Shown here: positions 18,316 through 26,807 of the stretch, one piece after another
Layout: every line of letters begins with the position of its first letter
How positions within the stretch are numbered: position 1 is the first letter of the stretch
Assembly (NCBI GenBank): GCA_012103455.1
Contig: WLWT01000003.1
Coordinates: forward strand, 682,001 to 746,000
DNA: 64,000 bases
Reading direction: 5' to 3'
From: Gammaproteobacteria bacterium
GTDB lineage: Bacteria > Pseudomonadota > Gammaproteobacteria > HK1
Made by a program: the position numbers and the translations under genes
The notes under the pieces: generated by a model
Seen by the model: only the letters and a program-made list of their open reading frames with translations
Database searches by the model: none
What the model was told of the DNA's origin: nothing

Positions 18316-19452
18316 CTAGGCCACGAGCGCACTCAGGGGCATTGCGGCTCCGAATAGCTCGACGCTCCATGACGCTTCTTCGTCACTTAACGTTCTACGC
18401 AGGCGCACATGGCCATAGCCACCGTGAACAGGACGCATTGATCGAACGGCTCCGCGCATCATTCGCTCTACAACCTTCGGGCGATTGCTTCGAGGCGCAT
18501 CGGGACTCGCAGTGATGTACGCGCAGGATGTTCGGCTACAGATGCGGTTGGCATCAGACGGGGTGGGGAGTTTCTTCTTGCCCCTGGGGAATGGAGTCAC
18601 GACTGCCAGCGGATTCGCGCAAAGCAGGTTTGTCCAGATACCCGAGTGGTCTCCATTGTGGGAACCGTGATGGGCAACCTTGAACACGGAGGCGTTTCCG
18701 GATGGGCGCGTCGTCGAGGTCAAAATCGCCGACCAGCCCGCCAGCGGATTCGACGTTTCTTCTAGGTCCGATCCGAGGAGGACAGTGTGAGGACCCACAC
18801 GCAACCATGCTGCCACAGCAGCGTGATTTGGAGACAATGCCGCCACTCGTCGCTTGGGCGTGCCTTCTACCGGAAGTAGAGCGCTCAGCCCAAGTCGCGC
18901 TGCCAATATCGATGCATCGGATGGTGACAGGGAATGGAATTCGGCATCTGCTCCTGATACGGACACTTCACGTTCGCGCCGCCACAACAGGCGGTCGGCG
19001 CTTGCCCACTTGGGTGAATGGCTCATCGCGGGGTGACGGTGAGCACGCTCTTCTAGAACGCCGATGATGCTACGGAATTCCTGAGCGCCAGAGCCGCCTT
19101 CCAGCATTGGCCTTCTCGCGTATGCATTGACGACGGTCAAGAATTCCTTGGTGTTCAGGGCATCAGAGCAAGCGAACTGCGCGTCATCACAGGCTCGCAG
19201 AGTATCAGCCAATCCTCGTATATGGTCATCATGCCAGTGCGTTGCCATCACCAGCTTTACACTATTGGCCGGTTCTACACCAAGTCTGTCTAGGTACGCG
19301 AGCGCGGCGGGTCGTTTGGAGGACCGGTCAATACAAGAATCAATGATTATCCAGTCACTGTCGGCCAAGTGTGCAACGATGCACTCTCCGTAACCAGGCC
19401 CCAGAACGGAAATTTCGACCTCATTTGCTGCGGGAGGATTCGATAAGCTCAT
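18316..19452 (-). CDS. metallo-beta-lactamase fold hydrolase (ComEC/Rec2-like)
   Basis: A 378-residue MBL-fold protein if started at the ATG at 19452; a longer frame reaches back into the preceding gene. The metal site motif THWHDDHIRG (residues 71-80) gives the HxHxDH signature. Further ligands are probably in LLGSDLEE and in KVAHHGSHNGDHS, which resembles the soluble domain of ComEC. It has no membrane helices, so it is cytosolic. It is the last of three overlapping leftward genes; the overlap with the middle gene is 32 bp. MBL proteins of this type often cut nucleic acids or cyclic nucleotides. The two companions are unknown, so the substrate cannot be told. Confidence 0.85.
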   Translation of the reverse strand: MSLSNPPAANEVEISVLGPGYGECIVAHLADSDWIIIDSCIDRSSKRPAALAYLDRLGVEPANSVKLVMATHWHDDHIRGLADTLRACDDAQFACSDALNTKEFLTVVNAYARRPMLEGGSGAQEFRSIIGVLEERAHRHPAMSHSPKWASADRLLWRREREVSVSGADAEFHSLSPSDASILAARLGLSALLPVEGTPKRRVAALSPNHAAVAAWLRVGPHTVLLGSDLEETSNPLAGWSAILTSTTRPSGNASVFKVAHHGSHNGDHSGIWTNLLCANPLAVVTPFPRGKKKLPTPSDANRICSRTSCAYITASPDAPRSNRPKVVERMMRGAVRSMRPVHGGYGHVRLRRTLSDEEASWSVELFGAAMPLSALVA

Positions 19453-20047
19453 TACCCCACCCGAGCTTTTGGCTTGTGGCTTGTGCTTCTCGTTTTGCTT
19501 GTTGGATCTCGCGCTTAGTCCAGGTTGGCAAGCGACGAAAGCGAATAATTGACTGCCGACGCACTTGCCTGCTTGCGTCGGTGTGGTAGCCAATACACCA
19601 ATAGAAGACCGAACCCGCTTGAACGAGAATCCTGTCCTCGTCCGTTATCTCGTCGAGTAGAATTTCGGCTTCTTCATCTGGTGCTTGCCCGTTGAGGTCA
19701 ACTAGACGGGCAATGAATGAGTCATCTAATACCTCAAGGACAACGCCCTCCAACCGTTCAGCGGATTTGGATGAGCTTCGTCTTTGCGCGCTCCTTGGAC
19801 GCCATAGCACTGGAACGATATCGCGGCTGATCGGCGACAGAAGATTGGTCAGAAGTTCCACGTCTATGTCATCGATTCGATTCGCACTAGATGTTCGGGC
19901 GAAAGAGCCTGAGAGATAGGGACGCAGGCGCTCCTGAGAGATTGAGTTTTCTGGATCGCCCTCCACAAGGAATCCAACTCTTGCGCTTGCTGAATCGGAC
20001 CGCTCCCTCTCGACCTCATCAAAAAGCAATACATTCTGTGATGCCAT
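19421..20047 (-). CDS. uncharacterised protein, middle gene of the MBL operon
   Basis: A 208-residue protein that I do not recognise. The N-terminal 60 residues are polar and carry SYLSGS-like and acidic segments. The central part (RLEGVVLEVLDDSFIARLVD then DEEAEILLDEITDEDRILVQ) alternates hydrophobic residues like a small beta-barrel. The end is basic and helical (RLPTWTKREIQQAKREAQA). No signal peptide or membrane segment is seen. Its start overlaps the stop of the upstream gene by one base, and its 3' end overlaps the MBL gene, so all three are probably made together in fixed ratio and may act as one complex. Confidence 0.75.
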   Translation of the reverse strand: MASQNVLLFDEVERERSDSASARVGFLVEGDPENSISQERLRPYLSGSFARTSSANRIDDIDVELLTNLLSPISRDIVPVLWRPRSAQRRSSSKSAERLEGVVLEVLDDSFIARLVDLNGQAPDEEAEILLDEITDEDRILVQAGSVFYWCIGYHTDASRQVRRQSIIRFRRLPTWTKREIQQAKREAQATSQKLGWGNELIESSRSK

Positions 20048-20700
20048 CAGCGTTCCATGAGAGTGTTGATGATGCTTCTAGAGCGCTCTAGAGACTGAAC
20101 CCAGGAGTTCTGGAGAACTTCCATCATACCCTTCGAGCCGGTAGTTGAATCTTTCCCTTTGAGCATGTAGTCATCGTTGACCGCTAGGTGAATGCCATGC
20201 GGTGATAACTGCCGCGACGGCTGAACCTGTACCTGAATATGGCCATCGTATTCATCCGGCCTGCCACCTTGCATCGTCAAGTTGGCAAGTCCTGGATTAT
20301 CCAAGAGCTCTGTCCACAAGTCCTTGGGTGCTATCTTGTGTCCAAAGCTGTGCCAGGCATCTTCGGACGGCATCCGAAAATGCATCTGGACGTTGATGCC
20401 CATCCTCCGAACAGGGGTGTGGCTCAGCAGGTCGAACGTGCCGAGGACAAGGTCTCGGAGGACTTCGAAGAATGCATCTTGGCGCGTATCCGCTGAGAAC
20501 CTTTCTCGTGTCACCTGAACCTGTACCCATTCAAGGCTGAACTCCACCACGTCCGGGTGGATGATCTTGACTTCGGCGGTCTCGGCTTCCGTTGGACGAA
20601 TGAGTCCCTGTGCTCCAAACCACGATGGCTGGAATATCTTCGGGTTGAAATCCCCAAGCAGTACGACACTCGTACCGTGGATGTCTGGTTCACTTGACAT
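20047..20700 (-). CDS. uncharacterised protein, first gene of the MBL operon
   Basis: A 217-residue cytosolic protein that I do not recognise. It begins SSEPDIHGTSVVLLGDFNPK followed by IFQPSWFGAQGLI, and has a conserved-looking beta-strand pattern (EFSLEWVQVQVTRERFS, later GHIQVQVQPSRQLSPHGIHL). No nuclease, ATPase or DNA-binding motif is apparent. It opens the three-gene leftward operon; a GGAGG sequence lies just upstream of its ATG. The FNPKIF-PSWF opening may mark a family of sensor or toxin-associated proteins, but I cannot name one. Confidence 0.75.
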   Translation of the reverse strand: MSSEPDIHGTSVVLLGDFNPKIFQPSWFGAQGLIRPTEAETAEVKIIHPDVVEFSLEWVQVQVTRERFSADTRQDAFFEVLRDLVLGTFDLLSHTPVRRMGINVQMHFRMPSEDAWHSFGHKIAPKDLWTELLDNPGLANLTMQGGRPDEYDGHIQVQVQPSRQLSPHGIHLAVNDDYMLKGKDSTTGSKGMMEVLQNSWVQSLERSRSIINTLMER

Positions 20701-21506
20701 GTAGGAGGCAGGTTAGGGCCGAGCATCGAATGATGCCAGCGTCAACTCCCGCCGTCGATGGAGGAGAGGCGTAGGGCACGGAGCAATCCCCACTTTTTTC
20801 GGCTTCGAATCCCTCGCTTCCTGACAACTACGGTTCATGAAACAGCCTGCCCAGGCTGCTTTGGAGGCTAGCCGCTCGGCATATTGGAGTTTTGCGGGTC
20901 GTCGTTCTGCCTCGCTTACCTGTAGTCGTGTTGCTGAACCTTCCTCGGGAAGGTTCATGGGCTATCGGTGGTGTTCAAGGACGCGGCCCAAGGGGTGGCA
21001 GCAGGCGTTCCCCGCTACGTGTAGAGCAGTAAGTCTGGAAAAAAACAATAGGTTATTGCACCAGGTACGTTAGCCTCCTGTATGCCCATGTGGAAGTCGC
21101 TGATCGAGGAAGTCACCCCGGAGGTGTTCAGCGACACAGGAAGCGCCGGGGGCTTTGACGAGCGGGCAGATCAACATGCTTTTTTAGGCAGCTTGGCTTG
21201 ATGTTGCATCGAGCTTCCCTCGGCCCGGCGTTGGCCGACATAACGCTAGTTGCCAGCGCTTCGATTCGGGTTAGCTGATGGTGGCGTAGCAAAAACATTC
21301 GTTGCCCTCGAAGACATTCAAGCCCTTGCTAGGGGCGGGGCCGATGCCGACTACATGCATGTCCGGGCCGGTCTTCGTGCAAGGAGGCGCTTCCACATCG
21401 CATCGACGAGCGTCAACCGAAGTCCCTTCCAGCAGGGGCTTGGAGCCGGTGTGGACTCGTGCGGTACCTGCCCGTCGCAGGCCGGACATCACTCCGGGTT
21501 CACGCG
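20701..21506. other. spacer between two defence-like operons, with a strong hairpin
   Basis: About 800 bp without a convincing gene. A perfect 9-bp stem (GAACCTTCC / GGAAGGTTC, 20936-20956) with a 3-base loop lies upstream of the MBL operon. It has no following T-run, so it is not a classical terminator. A start-codon frame at 21080-21199 (+) reads MPMWKSLIEEVTPEVFSD and stops after about 40 codons; it may be a relic. The last 250 bp follow the nucleotidyltransferase gene and show nothing distinctive. Confidence 0.4.
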
Positions 21507-22382
21507 CTACTCGAACAGAGAATGCTGCTCGAACACATTGGCCGTAGCCACGAACTGCTGCTGAAGTGGGGCTTCAGCGTCAGACTCGATATCGGAGAAG
21601 AACCCGAGTACTTCCCGGTTGATGACGGGATTGGGGTAGCTTCTGGACTCCGCTGCCAAGATGACTGCCGGGGTGAACTCGCGCGCCGAAGAAGAGAGGT
21701 ATCTCGCCGCAGCCACAGTAGTCTTGCTTGCGTCCATCAGGCAAAAGTGCCTGAAGGCCCGCACGGCGGCGCCGAGCGGGTTCGGATTCTCCGTCAAGAC
21801 GATATCCAGCAGCCGGTTTTGAACCTCTTCGAAGTACCGCGCGCGCGTGATGAAGCGCCGCGTCCGCCAGTCCATGAGGATTGCATCCCAATTCACGATG
21901 GTGGTCGAAGTCAGCGAAGCGATGCCCTGGTAGCGGACATGACCTTGCCGTACTGCCCAAGTGTCCCGCGCATGCCAAATATCTACCGGCCACCCGTCTA
22001 TGCTCAAGCGGAATCCGCCGAAGCGATTCTGCTGCGCGCCCATGGAATTCAGATGTCGCACGATGCCGTCCCAATGGCCTTCAACGACTACATCTGCATC
22101 CGATTCGAAGCCTCTTGCGCCGAACAGCGCCACATCACGCAGGAGGCCCCCGAAGAGGAAGATTTCGCCTGTCGGTGCCGCAGCGCAAAGATAGGACAAG
22201 AATTCGGATATCGAGCGGGTAGGGGTCGAGATCGCAGTGCGTTCCGGCGAGGGCGCCTTGCCGGAGAAGAGATCGCTCTCGCCCTGCTGCAGCGCAGGGG
22301 AGCGTGAGCGGCTGAGCAGGCGCAGGACGCGGCGACGAAGCTGAGACTCGGACTGTGCAATGCGGGTCTTAGGAAGCGCCAC
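21507..22382 (-). CDS. nucleotidyltransferase with poly(A)-polymerase-head-like active site
   Basis: A 291-residue protein started by GTG at 22382, overlapping the dGTPase gene by 14 bp. Residues 73-100 (GEIFLFGGLLRDVALFG, then FESDADVVV) match the Pol-beta nucleotidyltransferase head of the CCA-adding/poly(A) polymerase family: the GG at 78-79, R82-D83, and metal-binding D95 and D97. The tail lacks a clear tRNA-binding domain, and the length is short for a CCA enzyme. It may add nucleotides to RNA, protein or a small molecule. Coupling to a dGTPase suggests a two-gene nucleotide-targeting module, probably defence-related. That link is inference from position. Confidence 0.8.
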   Translation of the reverse strand: MALPKTRIAQSESQLRRRVLRLLSRSRSPALQQGESDLFSGKAPSPERTAISTPTRSISEFLSYLCAAAPTGEIFLFGGLLRDVALFGARGFESDADVVVEGHWDGIVRHLNSMGAQQNRFGGFRLSIDGWPVDIWHARDTWAVRQGHVRYQGIASLTSTTIVNWDAILMDWRTRRFITRARYFEEVQNRLLDIVLTENPNPLGAAVRAFRHFCLMDASKTTVAAARYLSSSAREFTPAVILAAESRSYPNPVINREVLGFFSDIESDAEAPLQQQFVATANVFEQHSLFE

Positions 22383-23742
22383 TGTGCAACTCGCTCAGTT
22401 CTTCGTATTCCCGCATGAGGTACTGTTCCGTCATGCCCGAGATGGCGTCACACAGAAGACGCTGCGCGGCGTACCGTGTCTGCCCGGATGATTCGTACAC
22501 GCGCCGGTAGTTCTCGGAAATCTTGCCGTACGCGTATTTCTCGAATGGGCTGCGGCGGTTCTTTGGCGTCGAAATGGCTGGCCAGAGAAGGGTCATCAGC
22601 CCTTTTATGTAGTTGTTGCCTTCAAGTTCGAGTCTTAGCACTTCGCTGTGTCTAAATCCGTGGTGGCGGTCGAACGCCTTGAGGGTTGAACAGAGGACGG
22701 AGCATGGCGAATTCTCGACCAGATCGAATCCAGGCGGGATGGTGAAGCCGAGCATCGAATCGATGTTCTTCACGAACACGTCGGTAGCTGCCACGACCAT
22801 CATGGCGATCGCCTTGACGCGGAACATCTGCATAGAGATATCGTTGAGTTCTCGTGAGCTGAGGGACTCTTTCTTGAACTCGGCATTCTTCTTCTGGGCG
22901 ACTTCTACAACTCCTTGCACCACTGGATCGTCGGGCGCGTTGGAAGTCAGGTAGTCGATGAGGTCGTAATATGAGGCGTATCCCTTCTTGACCGTATCCT
23001 CGGCATCGATCACGGAGTAAGCGATATCGTCGCAAGCCTCCATCACGTACGCGAGTGGGTGCCGCACGCCTGCTCGCAGTCCCGTCTCGGACCACACTTC
23101 CTCGGCGATGGCCCGCTCGCTCTCAAAGACACCGAACTTTTTGAAGCCACCCCGATCATTGGAATCGTGCAGGCTCGGATATTTCAACAGCGCCGCCAAC
23201 GTGGCGACGGTGAGATTAAGGCCGAATTCATCGTTCAGTACCTGCAATCTCGTGAGCAGGCGAAAGGTCTGGGCGTTTCCGTCGAAGCGGAGGAAGTCGT
23301 CGTGTTGATCGACGTTCTCGCTGTTCTCTTTGAACCATTCGCGAATCGCTGCTTCGCCTTGATGCCCGAATGGCGGATTACCGAGGTCGTGAGCTAACCC
23401 AACGGCTGCGAGTAGGGCCGGGACGCTTCGCTGTACCTGTAGAGGCTGGTGTTCGTCCTTGAAAACTTGCTCAGGATGGTCGAAAGCCAGCCTCATCCCG
23501 ATGCTGCGGGCAAGATTGCTGACTTCGTGCGAATGGGTGAGTCTGTTGCGTATTGCGACGTTCTCTTCCAGTGGAAAGACCTGGGTCTTGTCGGCGAGGC
23601 GTCTGGTTGGGGCGGCGAACAGAATTCGGTCGTAGTCTCGCTCCAATTCCTGTCTGCCTGCGCCCGTGTTCATGGACTCCGAAGAGCCATGAAGTGACTT
23701 GCGGCGAGTAGGGCATAGAAGTCGGGTCCAGGCGAGGGTCAT
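22369..23742 (-). CDS. dgt: dGTP triphosphohydrolase (HD superfamily)
   Basis: A 457-residue HD-domain enzyme. The opening ELERDYDRILFAAPTRRLAD then KTQVFPL is a hallmark of dGTPases, as are NRLTHSHEVSNLARSIG (metal His near 70-72) and GLAHDLGNPPFGHQGE (HD at 118-119, second His at 127). Further conserved segments are YVMEACDDIAYSVIDAED and the C-terminal region. The enzyme should cleave dGTP or other dNTPs to the nucleoside plus tripolyphosphate. Some dGTPases protect bacteria by draining dNTPs during phage infection. Here it is the first gene of a pair with a nucleotidyltransferase. It could also be a housekeeping dgt, but the surrounding island makes a defence role plausible. Confidence 0.9.
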   Translation of the reverse strand: MTLAWTRLLCPTRRKSLHGSSESMNTGAGRQELERDYDRILFAAPTRRLADKTQVFPLEENVAIRNRLTHSHEVSNLARSIGMRLAFDHPEQVFKDEHQPLQVQRSVPALLAAVGLAHDLGNPPFGHQGEAAIREWFKENSENVDQHDDFLRFDGNAQTFRLLTRLQVLNDEFGLNLTVATLAALLKYPSLHDSNDRGGFKKFGVFESERAIAEEVWSETGLRAGVRHPLAYVMEACDDIAYSVIDAEDTVKKGYASYYDLIDYLTSNAPDDPVVQGVVEVAQKKNAEFKKESLSSRELNDISMQMFRVKAIAMMVVAATDVFVKNIDSMLGFTIPPGFDLVENSPCSVLCSTLKAFDRHHGFRHSEVLRLELEGNNYIKGLMTLLWPAISTPKNRRSPFEKYAYGKISENYRRVYESSGQTRYAAQRLLCDAISGMTEQYLMREYEELSELHSGAS

Positions 23743-23868
23743 CCATTCTCCATTAGCGACTGAGGGGCGCTAGGCTCTGGCGGACGGGAAGGGGCCTGCG
23801 CCGATCCTGAGTTGCCGTGGCCGTTCGTATCATTGTGACCGATAAACCGCCTAGCGGTCGCAAAAACG

Positions 23869-23920
23869 TTCGCTTTCGAAAAATAAGGCCACCGCCGAAT
23901 ATCGGCATCGAATATGGATG
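23869..23920. repeat. dispersed 52-bp repeat B, copy 2
   Basis: This matches 9766-9817 at 45 of 52 positions. It lies in the roughly 300-bp spacer between the dGTPase pair and the NYN gene. That spacer otherwise shows no gene. The shared unit could be the scar of a transposon or an intergenic repeat family. Confidence 0.7.
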
Positions 23921-24040
23921 ACGATCCGCCAAGGCCCGGGCAGAGGGCCGCTTGGTGGGGAGCATGAATGGCTGCGCGTATGCGTATCCCGAAGAGGCGT
24001 TAGCCGCTTGTTCAATAAAGATTTCCAGTGCTTCGCTGTT

Positions 24041-25576
24041 TTACCTGTCTTGATTCTCACGCCAGGAATCGGATGCGTTTCCCCGGACCCATATCGAGAT
24101 GACGGCTTTTTCCTCAGCACCCATTTCCAGCTGGGCTTGCAGACACAAGTTCTCTGTGTTCTTCACGAATGCCACGGCTAGCGAGTCAGCCGTTTGCCCG
24201 TGAGAGGTGAGGTCGTGCCCATTGTGCACGATGCTGCGAATCGCGAAGGCGACGGCATGGCGGGATATGCCCTTGAGGGACACGCGAACCCATATGTTCT
24301 CCACAGTGGTGTTAAACGTAAACCCATTCGAGGCAACTTCATCGACGATCTCTTTGAATAAGTGCGTGTATTGGGCGGGTGACAACAGCGGAACCTCAGT
24401 CGCCGATGAAATGGCGGCGGCGGTTTCATAAATGTCTGCATAGGCTTTCCATTCAGCTTTTCCGCCGTCTTTTTCATCGGGCCGGGAAGGTTGCTGGACT
24501 CCAGGAATGTAGAGTTCTCCTCCTGCTGCTGGCGAAAATGCAAGCTCCCCCTCATCAAAGGCTTCAGCCAGCAGTCCCTTGAAATTTCGATGTCCCAACC
24601 ACTTGGATCGGATAATCTCCTGTCCGAAGGTTTTCTGTACTAGCCCCGCTAACATCGCCATGTTCAATGGAGTGTTGGCGGCACTTAGCTGCTCGACTAC
24701 AAACTCGACGACAGTCGCCCGCTTGATAGACTTCGACTCAGCTCGCAGTGCATCCGTCAGTTCCGCGTCCAGCACCGCGGTCGCGTAGATAATAAGCGAA
24801 CCGTCCGTTGCATCCTTCACCGCGGTAAGCGACGTACTCTGGTCGCATATGGCCGCTGCCAGTGCGTCCCCCGAACCGAACCCGAGCCAGTTTTCACTGC
24901 GTCTGAACTCATAGAAGTTCTTGAGAACGGCCAGCAGCGAGGCGTGGCTCAATCCACCGTCTAACTGTAGTGCTTCTTTTTCCACGGCTTCGGCGATATC
25001 GCCCAACAAGGCTTCTGAATTCGAATCGGCATCGTCAATGGACTGCAGCAATTCCTCGGTGTCGATCAGCGTGTCCGCCGCTGCTTTATACGCGAGTGAA
25101 GGCATGCCGACCGGCAGAACAGCGATTCTTCGATTGTGTGCCCGCAGCCGTAGCAGCACGGGAGTAAAATCTGCATCGGCAGAAAAAACGATAAATTCAT
25201 CAAACCTAGTCGGGTGTTCCAATGCATCCATCATGTCCATGACAAGATGGATGTCGGCACTGGTCTTTCCTCTGGTGGTCAGCGGAGGGCAGTCTATGAC
25301 TTCAAACGCGGACATTACGAAGTGATGGCGAAAATTGCCGAAATTCCTCGGGTTCAGATAGCACTTCCGTAGCAGTATCCGCCGGCGCTTACCCGAGAAC
25401 CCGTCGGGCACGGGCATTTCGCTTTCCAGCCACTGAAGCCAATTCGATACCCGCTCCGCGAAGTTTGTCGCTCGATTTAGGTCTTCTCCTTTAAGAGTTA
25501 TGAAAATGTTGTCGAAATCGACGAACAACGCGGTCGAAAAAGTGGTCGATGAAGCAGCCACGCTACTGGTATCCAA
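24041..25576 (-). CDS. NYN-domain protein with C-terminal LOTUS/OST-HTH-like domains
   Basis: A 511-residue protein. The N-terminal 165 residues form a NYN (PIN-like) nuclease domain: TALFVDFDNIFI supplies the first acidic pair, TTRGKTSADIHLVMDMMDAL the middle acidic residues, and FIVFSADADFTPVLLRLRAHNRRI the last. Two later segments (NMAMLAGLVQKTFGQEIIRS then KWLGHRNFKGLLAEAF, and the region around residue 220) resemble OST-HTH/LOTUS RNA-binding domains. The protein should be a cytosolic RNA-binding endonuclease. It is transcribed alone at the right end of the defence-like island. Similar NYN proteins are often of unknown role; an RNA-degrading defence or regulatory role is inference. Confidence 0.85.
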   Translation of the reverse strand: MDTSSVAASSTTFSTALFVDFDNIFITLKGEDLNRATNFAERVSNWLQWLESEMPVPDGFSGKRRRILLRKCYLNPRNFGNFRHHFVMSAFEVIDCPPLTTRGKTSADIHLVMDMMDALEHPTRFDEFIVFSADADFTPVLLRLRAHNRRIAVLPVGMPSLAYKAAADTLIDTEELLQSIDDADSNSEALLGDIAEAVEKEALQLDGGLSHASLLAVLKNFYEFRRSENWLGFGSGDALAAAICDQSTSLTAVKDATDGSLIIYATAVLDAELTDALRAESKSIKRATVVEFVVEQLSAANTPLNMAMLAGLVQKTFGQEIIRSKWLGHRNFKGLLAEAFDEGELAFSPAAGGELYIPGVQQPSRPDEKDGGKAEWKAYADIYETAAAISSATEVPLLSPAQYTHLFKEIVDEVASNGFTFNTTVENIWVRVSLKGISRHAVAFAIRSIVHNGHDLTSHGQTADSLAVAFVKNTENLCLQAQLEMGAEEKAVISIWVRGNASDSWRENQDR

Positions 25577-25789
25577 TGTTGTTTTTTGTGGGTCGGTATT
25601 GGGTCGATTCGGAGTACGGTGTACTGGTTTGTTGAATTATTTTCTACTCCTTCCTCCAAGTAAGAGCGAATGGGGATATTAACGCAGATCGATTGTATCG
25701 GACTCGCCGAATGTTGACGGGCTCTGCGGCCAGCGCTTGAGAGCCGCTTGGGGAAGTGCTTTACCGGCTGCTCAGTTGATCTTTGTTTA

Positions 25790-25929
25790 GGGCACCGCTA
25801 AAAATGCACTTTTTCCGCGATTGCGGCGTCAGCGCCGTACTCCAATCCTCAGGTATGACCTATACACTGCGGTTGTGCGCGCGGTGCTTCCTTGCACTCA
25901 CGAAAAAATTATTATTTTTAGAGGCGCCC
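25790..25929. mobile_element. MITE copy 1 with 4-bp target duplication
   Basis: A 140-bp non-coding element bounded by near-perfect inverted repeats (GGGCACCGCTAAAAAT on the left, ATTTTTAGAGGCGCCC on the right). The flanks are TTTA on both sides (25786-25789 and 25930-25933), a 4-bp target site duplication. It is about 93% identical to 60987-61127. It has no transposase frame, so it must be moved in trans, possibly by an IS5-like enzyme. It lies just upstream of a broken dehydrogenase gene. Confidence 0.88.
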
Positions 25930-25989
25930 TTTAGGTGGGTTGGTTGCTCACAATGACCTGGTACTCGCAGTTATGCTTCATCCCATCCC

Positions 25990-26410
25990 AACATTGACCG
26001 TCTGGTCTGGCGGGCCTATGGCGGCGCGCGGGCGGCGGGTTATCTCATCGATATAACGGACGCGGCTGCCGTGGTGCGCGCGTTCGCGCAAGCTAGCGCG
26101 GCGCTAGGGCCGGTGGACATTCTCATTCACTGCGCCGCGATTTCGGATAACAAGACGTTCATGGATTCAAACGGGGAGGATTGGCGCCGCCAATACCGAA
26201 TTGCGCCAGCGCCGGGAAGAGGAGGTGGCGGCGTGCCTTGGGCCGGAGCGCTGCGCCGGGTTGCAAGCCAAGATACTGCAGCGCTATCCAATGGGGCGCT
26301 TGGGGGAAGCGGATGATATCGCCGCCATGATCGCTTTTCTGGCCAGTAAACGGGCTGGGTGGGTGACCGGGCAGGTGGTGGGTGTCAATGGTGGTTTCGC
26401 CATGCCTTAG
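25990..26410 (+). pseudogene. short-chain dehydrogenase (SDR) remnant
   Basis: Two pieces of one SDR survive. The first frame (about 25990-26190) reads VVRAFAQASAALGPVDILIH then CAAISDNK, the strand before the NAG-type motif. The second (26201-26410) is the family C-terminus: YPMGRLGEADDIAAMIAFLA then GWVTGQVVGVNGGFAMP. The nucleotide-binding start and the catalytic Ser-Tyr-Lys segment are missing and the two pieces are in different frames, so it cannot work. It was probably part of the neighbouring acyl-CoA/ring-degradation group. Confidence 0.85.
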
Positions 26411-26468
26411 GCCAAGAGAGTAGCCCCCAAAGAGTAGCCTCATGGGTTTTATGCTGAATGCAGAGTAG

Positions 26469-26762
26469 CGCCTGCTGCGCGAGTCCATGCGGCTGCTGTC
26501 ACTGCACGCGCTCGAGCGTATTGATGCCGGGGAGCGAGCGAATGGCATCTCCGCCATGGCCAAACGTTATGCCTGCAATGCCGCCGAGAAGGCGGTGTCC
26601 AGCGCCATGCATGTGTTCGGCGCCATGGGGATCAGCCAGGAGTTGGGTTTGGAGCGCGTGTTCAGGGACGTGCGCATGCTGGCCATCCCCGATGGTACTT
26701 ACGAAATCCTGACCCTTATCGCGGGCCGGGAATTGACCGGCGTGCCGGCGTACCGCGCTTAA
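26469..26762 (+). pseudogene. acyl-CoA dehydrogenase C-terminal remnant
   Basis: About 98 codons match the end of an acyl-CoA dehydrogenase: ERIDAGERANGISAMAKRYA, then VFGAMGISQELGLERVFRD and MLAIPDGTYEILTLIAGREL. The FAD-binding and catalytic parts are absent; an in-frame TAG precedes the fragment. It is the 3' end of a gene whose front has been lost, next to SDR and BadI relics. Confidence 0.88.
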
Positions 26763-26771
26763 GACCAGCGA

Positions 26772-26807
26772 TTATTCGAGATCCCTGGGTTATTCGAGAT
26801 CCCTGAA
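26772..26807. repeat. 18-bp tandem duplication over the badI stop codon
   Basis: TTATTCGAGATCCCTGGG (26772-26789) is followed by TTATTCGAGATCCCTGAA (26790-26807), 16 of 18 identical. On the minus strand each unit reads RDLE then TAA, so the stop codon has been duplicated. Confidence 0.85.

Noticed and set aside
20936..20956. rho-independent terminator
   Set aside because: The 9-bp stem is perfect, but no T-run follows on either strand and no gene ends next to it.
21080..21199. 40-codon plus-strand frame reading MPMWKSLIEEVTPEVF
   Set aside because: It looks protein-like but is short, isolated, and without a ribosome site or known family; listed only as a possible relic.
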